A stretch of DNA of 64,000 bases from Fimenecus sp045633505 (GTDB taxonomy: Bacteria; Bacillota; Clostridia; Oscillospirales; Acutalibacteraceae): assembly GCA_045633505.1 (NCBI GenBank), contig JAZQYK010000061.1, positions 5,642 to 69,641 on the forward strand. The letters are read 5' to 3'. Position 1 is the stretch's first letter, and each line of letters begins with the position of its first letter. Below, one piece after another: positions 17,754 through 25,500 of the stretch. Under the pieces are notes generated by a model. It had not been told where the DNA came from. It saw only the letters and a list, made by a program, of their open reading frames with translations, and did not search any database. The position numbers were made by a program, and so were the translations under genes.

Positions 17754-18029
17754 ATGTACGAAGACAAAACACTCATCTGTAAAGATTGTGGAAACGAATT
17801 TGTTTTTACAGCAGGTGAACAGGAATTCTATGCAGAGAAAGGATTTGTAAACGAGCCACAAAGATGTAAAGAGTGCCGTGTTGCACGCAAAAACTCAATC
17901 CGTGGTGCTAAAGAATATCATACAGCTGTATGTGCTTCTTGCGGTGGCGAAGCAAAAATTCCTTTCGTTCCAAAGGATGACAGACCTGTTTATTGCAGCG
18001 AATGCTTTGCAAAAATGAAGGGCGAATAA
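17754..18029 (+). CDS. Zinc-ribbon protein (zf-trcl type)
   Basis: 91 residues with four Cys pairs: CKDCG (9-13), CKEC (38-41), CASCGG (about 61) and CSEC (about 82). This arrangement is the probable zinc-ribbon family found in many Clostridia and cyanobacteria. The role is unknown, possibly nucleic acid or protein binding. GCGAGGT precedes the ATG. It lies 36 bases after the sigma factor gene and probably shares its transcript; a strong terminator follows. Confidence 0.85.
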   Translation: MYEDKTLICKDCGNEFVFTAGEQEFYAEKGFVNEPQRCKECRVARKNSIRGAKEYHTAVCASCGGEAKIPFVPKDDRPVYCSECFAKMKGE

Positions 18030-18043
18030 TTAAAACCAAATTT

Positions 18044-18073
18044 ACACGAGGTGCTTTTGCATCTCGTGTTTTT
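18044..18073 (+). terminator. Intrinsic terminator after the zinc-ribbon gene
   Basis: ACACGAGGTGC-TTTT-GCATCTCGTGT, an 11-bp stem with one G-T pair, followed by T residues. Confidence 0.88.
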
Positions 18074-18105
18074 CATTGACTTTACGTAAAATTAATGCTA
18101 GGATA

Positions 18106-18128
18106 AGACAGGGGACGGTTCTCTGTCT
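18106..18128. repeat. REP-like palindrome (GGGGACGGTTCT type)
   Basis: AGACAG-GGGACGGTTCT-CTGTCT hairpin in a 220-base intergenic gap. The phrase GGGGACGGTTCTCTGTC resembles widely scattered intergenic elements thought to be mobilised by REP-associated Y1 transposases; that link is recalled knowledge, not tested here. No transposase is present nearby and only one copy is seen in the window. Confidence 0.45.
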
Positions 18129-18170
18129 TCGGGGAAATCCAACAACTAAAACTTAATATTTCACACTAAA

Positions 18171-18205
18171 AGCCGATGGGTGTAAAAATCCATCGGCTGT
18201 TTTTT
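18171..18205 (+). terminator. Terminator-like hairpin without an upstream gene
   Basis: AGCCGATGG / CCATCGGCT perfect 9-bp stem with a 10-base loop and six T. It lies after the REP-like hairpin and 46 bases before spoVAE, with no gene in between. It may be a leftover terminator of a lost gene or a second barrier protecting spoVAE from read-through. Confidence 0.75.
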
Positions 18206-18250
18206 CATATTTTTCTTTTTTTTAGACAAAATATCAAGGGAGGAAGAAAT

Positions 18251-18604
18251 ATGATTTTTTTAAAAGCATTTTTAGTTGGCGGAGTAATCTGTTTGATTGG
18301 TCAGTTGTTGATTGATTTAACAAAACTTACTCCGGCAAGAATACTTGTTGCATTCGTAGTTTTCGGTGTAATTTTGGGTGGCTTGGGACTCTACGAGCCT
18401 TTGGTAGAATGGGCAGGGGCAGGAGCAACCGTGCCCCTTACAGGCTTCGGCAATACCTTGGTGCAAGGCACGAAAGATGCCATAAAAGAAAAAGGCGCGT
18501 TGGGAATTTTCACAGGTCCGCTTTCTGCCGCTTCGGTAGGAATTACGGTTGCAATGCTCTGCGGACTAATAACGTCCTTCGTAACAAAACCAAAATCAAA
18601 GTGA
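18251..18604 (+). CDS. spoVAE: Stage V sporulation protein AE (SpoVAEb type), stand-alone
   Basis: 117-residue membrane protein. The family members form the SpoVA channel that moves dipicolinic acid into the forespore and out during germination. Very characteristic stretches: FLVGGVICLIGQLLIDLTK, LTPARILVAFVVFGVILG, GLYEPLVEWAGAGATVPLTG and FTGPLSAASVGITVA. ATG 18251 has GGGAGGAAG upstream; a start at 18176 would read from inside a terminator hairpin. Normally it lies in spoVAC-spoVAD-spoVAE; here neither partner is adjacent. A terminator hairpin follows at once. Confidence 0.92.
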   Translation: MIFLKAFLVGGVICLIGQLLIDLTKLTPARILVAFVVFGVILGGLGLYEPLVEWAGAGATVPLTGFGNTLVQGTKDAIKEKGALGIFTGPLSAASVGITVAMLCGLITSFVTKPKSK

Positions 18605-18611
18605 AAAAAAT

Positions 18612-18640
18612 AAGGACTGCAAAAGCAGTCCTTGAAATTT
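18612..18640. terminator. Terminator between spoVAE and the minus-strand small gene
   Basis: AAGGACTGC-AAAA-GCAGTCCTT followed by GAAATTTTTT on the plus strand. The flanks are A/T rich on both sides, so it may act for both convergent genes. Confidence 0.82.
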
Positions 18641-18647
18641 TTTATAA

Positions 18648-18827
18648 TTATGCAACAGTTTCAGAAACGAACGTATCGTCACAGCATGAGCATGAAACGT
18701 AATTTTCAGCATCGTGACCGATTACAACTCTTTTACTGTCAACGTATTTTTTGATAATAACATACGCGGCAACGGCAACAGCGGCAATTGCAGCAATAAT
18801 AGCAATAACTTTCAAAGCCTTTTTCAT
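18648..18827 (-). CDS. Small single-pass membrane protein with Cys cluster
   Basis: 59 residues. MKKALKV is followed by an Ala/Ile/Val-rich transmembrane helix (about 6-25), a KKYVDSKRV basic patch, and a C-terminal CSCCDD cysteine cluster. A strong ribosome binding site (GGAGGTTAATT before the ATG) and a terminator after the stop support a real gene. No family is recognised; the CxCC cluster could bind metal or form disulfides. Confidence 0.7.
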   Translation of the reverse strand: MKKALKVIAIIAAIAAVAVAAYVIIKKYVDSKRVVIGHDAENYVSCSCCDDTFVSETVA

Positions 18828-18908
18828 AAGAATTAACCTCCATTTGAAATCTTTCTTTAATTATACACAACATTCCATAAAATGTCAATGAACAGTTTTT
18901 AAATAAAG

Positions 18909-18937
18909 AAAAATGCCGAAGACTTTCGTCAACGGCA
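18909..18937 (-). terminator. Terminator of rpsT
   Basis: On the minus strand TGCCG-TT-GAC-GAAA-GTC-TT-CGGCA followed by five T, 24 bases after the rpsT stop. Confidence 0.75.
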
Positions 18938-18960
18938 AAGAACTACGCATAAGTCATGTG

Positions 18961-19218
18961 TTAAGCCTTGTTAAGCTTTGTAACGAGAGCAGACTTTTTA
19001 CGAGCTGCATTATTCTTATGAAGAAGACCCTTAGCAGCAGCCTGGTCAATTTTCTTAACAGCAACCTTTACAAGCTCTTCTTTATCAGCAGCCTTAGTTT
19101 CAATAGCAATATTTGCCTTTTTGATAGCTGTCTTAAGTGCTGAATTAGCTGACTTGTTACGCTGTGCCTTTGTCTTGTTAACGAGAACACGCTTTTTAGC
19201 TGATTTGATATTTGGCAT
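18961..19218 (-). CDS. rpsT: 30S ribosomal protein S20
   Basis: 85 residues, very rich in Lys and Ala, binds 16S rRNA in the small subunit. MPNIKSAKKRVLVNKTKAQR at the start and LHKNNAARKKSAL near the end are S20 signatures. ATG 19218 is preceded by GGAGGTGTAACGATT; longer in-frame starts are not needed. It is monocistronic, with its own terminator downstream. Gene order S20 (-) next to gpr-spoIIP (+) is common in Clostridia and Bacilli. Confidence 0.97.
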   Translation of the reverse strand: MPNIKSAKKRVLVNKTKAQRNKSANSALKTAIKKANIAIETKAADKEELVKVAVKKIDQAAAKGLLHKNNAARKKSALVTKLNKA

Positions 19219-19360
19219 AATCGTTACACCTCCTTCGTTTTTACAGATACATATATTATCACGAATTGAATTAAAAATCAAGTTTTTTTTACAAAATGAG
19301 TATATTTTTTTATTTAGCTAATAATAAAGTTAAAAAATTGAATTTTTAAAGGTGATTTTA

Positions 19361-20200
19361 TTGCAATACAGGACGGATTTAGCCATAGAAAAAGAAGAGC
19401 TTTTATCAGATTCCGATAAAAAAGGTGTATTGGTTAAGAAATGGAATAAAGACGATGCAGATATTACTCTTGTTGAAATTGTTGATGAATCAGGCGAAAA
19501 AAGTATTGGTAAACCCAAAGGAAAATACTATACGATTAAAGTGCCTGAGTTTTCTCACGAAACGGAATTGCTTGACGGCAGATTAACTGCAATTACAGAA
19601 ATAATCAAAGATTTGCTTCCAACGTCAAAAGGACTGATTCTCGTTGCAGGTGTGGGAAATGACAATATTACCCCTGATGCGCTCGGACCGTTGTGCGCGG
19701 AACAGATTTTTGTAACTAGACATATAGAAAGTGTTTTAAACGATGATTTTTTAACTCCTGACTTAAGACCTGTTTCGTCTATTTCTACAGGTGTGTTAGG
19801 GCAGACGGGGCTTGAAGCGGCTGAATATATCAAAGCAATTGCTGACTCAATAAAACCCGATGCCGTTATTGTGGTTGACGCTTTGGCGTCTAAAGGTATT
19901 TCGCATCTCGGAAAGACCGTGCAGTTATCCGATACGGGAATATCACCCGGTTCGGGAGTAGGGAATTATCGCAAAAAAATTGATATAGATTATCTTGGAG
20001 TGCCTGTTATTGCAATTGGCGTACCCACGGTTGTAGATGGAAAAAGTATAAACGAAACCCTTGAAGAAACGGAAAATATGATAGTAACCCCCAGCGATAT
20101 TGATTCTATAATTCAAAGAGCTTCAAAACTTCTTGCGTTGAGTATAAACTGTGCATTACACCGTAACGTTGAGCCGCAATTGCTTTTGTCCTTAATGTAG
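19361..20200 (+). CDS. gpr: Germination protease GPR
   Basis: Aspartic-type endopeptidase (M63) that degrades small acid-soluble spore proteins at germination. 279 residues. The N-terminus QYRTDLAIEKEEL matches the auto-processing region. LILVAGVGNDNITPDALGPL, SSISTGVLGQTGLEAAEYIK, VVDALASKGI and GISPGSGVGN are family blocks. TTG 19361 is chosen, with AAAGGTG 6 bases before (GTG 19352 is inside that site). It is followed by spoIIP, the normal order in spore formers. Forespore control is expected, but no convincing sigma-G promoter was seen. Confidence 0.95.
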   Translation: MQYRTDLAIEKEELLSDSDKKGVLVKKWNKDDADITLVEIVDESGEKSIGKPKGKYYTIKVPEFSHETELLDGRLTAITEIIKDLLPTSKGLILVAGVGNDNITPDALGPLCAEQIFVTRHIESVLNDDFLTPDLRPVSSISTGVLGQTGLEAAEYIKAIADSIKPDAVIVVDALASKGISHLGKTVQLSDTGISPGSGVGNYRKKIDIDYLGVPVIAIGVPTVVDGKSINETLEETENMIVTPSDIDSIIQRASKLLALSINCALHRNVEPQLLLSLM

Positions 20201-20257
20201 TTATTTTTAAAATCATTCTTTCATATAATATCAAGAAAAATATGAAAGGGTGATGGC

Positions 20258-21385
20258 TTGAATAAAAGGACAAACTCAAGAAAACCGATTGAATGTATTT
20301 CTTTATTCATAATACCGTTGTTGATTTTTACGTCTCTTATTTATAATGATAATCTTAAAGATTTGTGTGTGGACGTTCTGAATTTCACGTCTTTTCTGAT
20401 TTTCCCGGAAGAAACCGTAAAATTAAATAACGGTAATAACACTTCAGCAGAAGAAAATACAGCCTCTTTAATAGATTCAGCAACCGATACCGAGATGGTG
20501 TCTGCGGCAATAAAACTAAAGTCCGATATACCCGATGACGTAAGACAATTGATTGAAGAAGCAGAAAAAACCTATGCTAATTCGTCCAATGACGGCTTGA
20601 TTGAGGAAGTCGATTATAGCACTAAAAACGCAACTGCTCAATTTGAAAATATGTATTTCAGAAATTCCACACTTGATAGAGAAATTAACGTTGGAGAATA
20701 TATAACAAAAAAAATTGAGGCAGACGTGGTTAAAAGTCAGCCTTCAGTCTTGATATATCACACTTATACCTCCGATAGCTATGAATTACTTGACAGAGGA
20801 TTTTACACCGTTGAAAGAGATATAAGAAGCACAAATAACAAAGAAAACGTCGTAAGAATCGGTGATGAAATCTGCAATTGTTTAGAAAGTCAGGGATACA
20901 AAACTATTCATATCACCGATTGCTTTGACACTCAGTATAGTGGTGCGTATGAACGTTCGCGCCAAGTGGTAAGCGAGGTTCTAAAGGCAAATCCGTCAAT
21001 ACAGATTGTACTTGATATTCACCGCGATTCCATTTATTTGAAAGACGGTGTAAGAATAAAAACCGTTACGGAAATTGAGGGGAGTAAAGCGGCGCAAATT
21101 TTAATAACAACAGGGTGTGAAAGCGGAAGCGTAAATGATTTTCCGAACTGGGAAAAAAATCTTACCTTTGCTTTGAATTTACAAAAGCAATTAACCAACG
21201 ACTACTCAACACTTGCAAGACCTTTGACGATAACTTCTAAAAAAATGAATATGGATTTAATCCCTTGCGCGTTATCAGTCGAAATAGGAACCGATGCAAA
21301 TACTTTAGCAGAAGCAATATATTCATCAAGGTTGTTTGCGGACTCGTTAGCCAAAGTTTTAAAGGAGTGTGAAACTAATGAGTGA
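20258..21385 (+). CDS. spoIIP: Stage II sporulation protein P (SpoIIP)
   Basis: Zinc N-acetylmuramoyl-L-alanine amidase/endopeptidase that, with SpoIID, thins septal peptidoglycan during engulfment. 375 residues: an N-terminal membrane anchor (about 9-30), a linker, and an amidase domain from about 150. Metal and catalytic motifs: LIYHTYTSDSYE, VLDIHRDS and SVEIGTDANTL. The start is TTG 20258 with AAAGGG 6 bases upstream. CATATAAT at 20222-20229 resembles a sigma-E -10 box but the -35 is poor. Its end overlaps a small membrane protein frame by 8 bases. Confidence 0.94.
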   Translation: MNKRTNSRKPIECISLFIIPLLIFTSLIYNDNLKDLCVDVLNFTSFLIFPEETVKLNNGNNTSAEENTASLIDSATDTEMVSAAIKLKSDIPDDVRQLIEEAEKTYANSSNDGLIEEVDYSTKNATAQFENMYFRNSTLDREINVGEYITKKIEADVVKSQPSVLIYHTYTSDSYELLDRGFYTVERDIRSTNNKENVVRIGDEICNCLESQGYKTIHITDCFDTQYSGAYERSRQVVSEVLKANPSIQIVLDIHRDSIYLKDGVRIKTVTEIEGSKAAQILITTGCESGSVNDFPNWEKNLTFALNLQKQLTNDYSTLARPLTITSKKMNMDLIPCALSVEIGTDANTLAEAIYSSRLFADSLAKVLKECETNE

Positions 21386-21503
21386 ACTGTCACAAATTAT
21401 TAAAAATTTTTTATTGATATCCATTGTTATTTTGTTGATTACCGTGGGGGTTTGCAGTGTGTTTATAATTGAAGAAAACACAGGCGCTATGCTGTTTGGA
21501 TAA
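21378..21503 (+). CDS. Small membrane protein downstream of spoIIP
   Basis: 41 residues: MSELSQIIKNF, a transmembrane helix of about 20 residues (LLISIVILLITVGVCSVFII) and an EENTGAMLFG tail. AAAGGAG (21361-21367) lies inside the end of spoIIP, 10 bases before the ATG, and the frames overlap by 8 bases, which suggests translational coupling. Function unknown; it is probably expressed with spoIIP during sporulation. Confidence 0.62.
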   Translation: MSELSQIIKNFLLISIVILLITVGVCSVFIIEENTGAMLFG

Positions 21504-21575
21504 AAAATTATTGCATTGACTTCAATAAATGTGTATAATCTAATATATAAAATATAAGCAAAGGAACAATGGATT

Positions 21576-22541
21576 ATGAATTTTACTGAAGTTGGAAATA
21601 ATGGGCTTGTTGAGGGCTATGCAGTCGTTAAACAGTGTGAAATTAAAACTGCAAAAAACGGCAATTCTTATCTTGATTTGGTTTTGTCGGATAAAGACGG
21701 TGAAATCTTTGCAAAACTGTGGGATTTTAATGAATATACTCACGGAAAATATGAAAATGATATGTTCGTTAAGGTGAGAGGCACAATCTCTAAATATAAC
21801 GGAAACGACCAGTTCAGAATTGAAAGAATCCGTCCCGTTGTTGAAAGCGATGGAGTGAACGTTGCTGATTATGTGAAATCAGCTGATTATACGGGCGAAG
21901 AAATGCTGGAAGTTCTTTTGAAAACGGTTAAAAATTTTAAGGATGAAGATTTGAAAAAGGTTGTTATTTATCTTCTTGAGAATAACAGAGAGAAACTTGT
22001 CTATTTTCCTGCCGCATTTCGTCTTCATCACGCAATCCGTTGTGGACTTTTAATGCATACTGCTTCAATTGTAAAACTTTGTGAAAGCGTTTGTAAGGTT
22101 TATCCTTTCGTTAATCGCGAATTGCTGATTTCGGGCGCAATTCTTCACGATATTGCAAAAACGGTTGAATTTGACGTGAGAGAAACAGGAATTGCGTCAG
22201 GCTATACAGTAGAAGGCAATCTTTTGGGGCATCTTGTAATGGGCGCAATGATGGTAAAAGAAGCAGCGCAAAAAGTTGGTATAGATAGTGAAAAATCAAT
22301 GCTTTTACAACACATGATTTTATCTCATCACGGCGAGCCGGAGTTTGGCGCAGCAGTAAGACCTTTATTCCTTGAAGCAGAATTACTCTCACAGCTCGAC
22401 TTGATGGATGCTAGAGTTTATGAAATTATGGATGCAGTCAGCGGTATCGAAAAAGGCGAGTTTACCAATCGTCTTTGGGCATTGGAAGACAGAAAATTTT
22501 ATAAATACAACGACGAAAAATTAAAAGTTGATATTTTATAA
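21576..22541 (+). CDS. YhaM-type 3'-5' exoribonuclease (OB fold plus HD domain)
   Basis: 321 residues. An N-terminal OB nucleic-acid-binding fold (about 8-90, DLVLSDKDGEIFAKLWDF) is followed by an HD hydrolase domain (about 150-310) with RLHHAIRCGLLMHTASI, GAILHDIAK (the HD pair) and MILSHHGEPEFGA, then LDLMDARV. This is the YhaM layout: a manganese-dependent 3'-5' exonuclease acting on RNA and DNA. ATG 21576 has AAAGGAAC upstream. TATAAT at 21534-21539 is a good -10, though no well-spaced -35 is evident. The surface-protein gene follows 17 bases downstream, possibly on the same transcript. Confidence 0.88.
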   Translation: MNFTEVGNNGLVEGYAVVKQCEIKTAKNGNSYLDLVLSDKDGEIFAKLWDFNEYTHGKYENDMFVKVRGTISKYNGNDQFRIERIRPVVESDGVNVADYVKSADYTGEEMLEVLLKTVKNFKDEDLKKVVIYLLENNREKLVYFPAAFRLHHAIRCGLLMHTASIVKLCESVCKVYPFVNRELLISGAILHDIAKTVEFDVRETGIASGYTVEGNLLGHLVMGAMMVKEAAQKVGIDSEKSMLLQHMILSHHGEPEFGAAVRPLFLEAELLSQLDLMDARVYEIMDAVSGIEKGEFTNRLWALEDRKFYKYNDEKLKVDIL

Positions 22542-22558
22542 TAAAGGAAGTAATTGGA

Positions 22559-25500
22559 ATGCAAAAACGAATATCTGTAGTGTTATCATTTATACTAACT
22601 TTGATATTGTTTCTGTCGATTCTTTGCATCGTAACCAGTGCAAATGACAGCGATTTTTATAATCTTGAGATATTCGAAAGTTGTAATGAAACAAATTATA
22701 CTTTAACATTGTCAGGAAAAATTAGTGCAGATACATACACTTTCAGATATGAAGACGCTGAAGGTGTTTTGCCAGATTTTGATATTATTTGTGAATTTGA
22801 GGTTTTAGAAGATACTGATGAAATCTCATATAATGGCTTAATTTTGCAAAATTGTGCGCCAGAAAGTGCAGAATATGTTGGCGTTTATAACAGTGAAGGC
22901 GTGAGGGTTGCTTTTTCGGATGTTGATAATTTATCCTCAAATATTGTTGGTGATAAATTATATTCTTTTGCGGCAATTTCTGATACTCATATTGGTGCAA
23001 AAACTGCCGATAGTGATTTAATAAATGCTTTAACATATTTTGAAAATGACGTTGTTATTAAGTTTACCACTATTTGTGGAGACTTGTCTCTTGCAGGCAC
23101 AGAAACTAATCTTGACCTTTATAAGTCAATTGTCGATACATATACAACAAAACCAGTTTTTGCTATTTCAGGTAATCACGAAACAAATGCAAGTTTTGCA
23201 CCATTGGCGATGGATAGCCTTCAGGCATATACAGAGCAGGATTTGTATTATTCCTTCACATATAATAATGATGTTTATATAATGATGGGAATGTATAGCT
23301 CTTATGATAATGCTGAATTTGCGCAAGGTGAGCTCCAATGGCTATATGAAACTCTTGAAGCAAATCTTAACAAAAGATGCTTCTTGTTTATGCATCTTTT
23401 TCCAAGAGATGGAAGTGGAGATGCTGTTGATTTAGACCTGGAAGGTGATATGTTAAATAATACGCAAGGACAGGTTTTTTATAGTTTGTTGTCCCATTAT
23501 AGCAATGTGATTTATATGCATGGGCATAGTCATCAAAAGTTTGAAATTCAGGAAGTTAATTCAATGAATACTTATGACAACGTTTTTGGTTGTCATAGTA
23601 TTCATATTCCATCATTAGCTTACCCAAAGTATATATCTAACTCAAAATTAGTTTCAGATTACAGTGCAAGTGAAGGTTATATTGTAGATGTTTATGAAGA
23701 TCGCATAGTTCTTCGAGGAAGAGATTTTGTTTTAGGTAAATATTTGCCGATAGCACAGTATTCTTTGGACACTACTGTTCAAGAAATTGAAGAAAATACA
23801 TATTATGATAGCACAGGAATAATATATAATTGCAATTCAAATGTTTTAAAGGATGGACAATCTTGGTATAGCAGTAGTTTTGACAAAAATGATATTACAA
23901 AAATTTCTTTTGTGAATAACTATATAAGTACTGATTATGATGAGTGCTGGGATGCTACAATATCAAATAGTGGTCAGGTAATGGTATATAGGAATGGTAG
24001 CGAACTTGTAATCGTTGGAAATAAAAATGGAATTTTAGCCAATAAAGATTCAAGCCAGTTCTTTTGTGACTTTAAAAATCTTGAATCGATTGTTGGTCTT
24101 GAAAATCTAAATACATCTAATATTACAACTATCGATAGTATGTTTAAAAATTGCTATGCATTGAAGAATGTAAATTTATCTGCATTAAATAACATATCTT
24201 TTGAGCAACTTAATTATGTTTTTTCTGGATGCAAATCCTTAGAATATATCGATATCAGCGATTGGGATTTATCCAATGTAAAAAAATACAACGGTATGTT
24301 TTTGGACTGCTTATCTTTGAAAAATGTTGTATTAAGTGATAATTCATCATTGAAACATGAAAGTGTTTATTGTTCTAATATGTTTAAAAACTGTCACAGT
24401 TTAACGAGTTTTGATTTTTCTGTTTTTGATGGTAAAAACGTATATCTCGGCTCAATGTTTGCTGGATGCAAATCTCTATTATCTATTGATTTAAATAACA
24501 TCACACCTTTATCTACAGCATATACATTTTTAAATTGTACTAATCTAGAAGCAGTCTTTATTACAAAAACCTTTACAACAATTGATAAATACTTTTTAGG
24601 AAATTGTCCCTCAATCAGATATGTGTTCTTTTCAGGAACAATAGAAGAATGGTCTACAGTAACTATTGATGATAGTAATGCAGTAATAACTAATTTAATA
24701 GTTCATTGCAATTCGGTTGGATGCACATATGGAGAGAGCATTATCGACCTTGAACCAACATGTACAGAAGACGGTTCAAAGCATATAGAATGTACAGTTT
24801 GTGGTGAGACTCTGGAAACCATAACTATTGAAAAGTTAGGTCATGTATCAAGCGATTGGATAACTGACCTTGAACCAACATGTACAGAAGACGGCTCAAA
24901 GCACATAGAATGTACAGTTTGCGGTGAGACCCTGGAAACTATAACTATTGAAAAATTAGGTCATATATCAAGCGATTGGATAACTGACCTTGAACCAACA
25001 TGTACAGAAGACGGTTCAAAGCATATAGAATGTACAGTTTGTGGTGAAACTCTCGAAACTGAAATTGTTGAAAGACTTGGTCACGACTATTCAAACGAAT
25101 ACACTATTGATGTTGAACCCACTTGCTATACTGATGGTAGTAAATCAAGACATTGTACTCGTTGTGATTCAAAAACTGATATCACCGAAGTGTTAGCTAC
25201 AAATCATATTGATAAGTGCTATTGCTATGAGTATGAAGTTGTTTCAGAAACTGATAAAACAATTAAGATTACTAAATATTTGGGCAAAGAAGCAAAAGTT
25301 GAAATACCTGCAATTATAGATGGTTATACAGTTGTAGCTATTGGAAAATCTGCTTTTGCCGAAAATTCAACAATAATTAGTGTTGAAATTCCTGATACTG
25401 TAAAAACGATTTGTAAGAATGCATTCTTTTTATGCTATAATCTTGCAAAGGTTGTATTGCCAGAAGGTTTGACAACAATAGAGTATAGTGCATTTAGTTA

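Noticed and set aside
18205..18233. Possible sigma-G promoter before spoVAE (TCATA, 17 bases, CAAAATA)
   Set aside because: The predicted start would lie inside the ribosome binding site, leaving no leader; matches are imperfect.
20200..20229. Sigma-E promoter before spoIIP (GTTATTT and CATATAAT)
   Set aside because: The -10-like word fits, but the -35 agrees poorly, and gpr-spoIIP read-through is equally likely.
24746..25105. Regular repeats as a possible CRISPR array
   Set aside because: Units are 120 bases long, contiguous and in-frame coding; no spacers and no cas genes.
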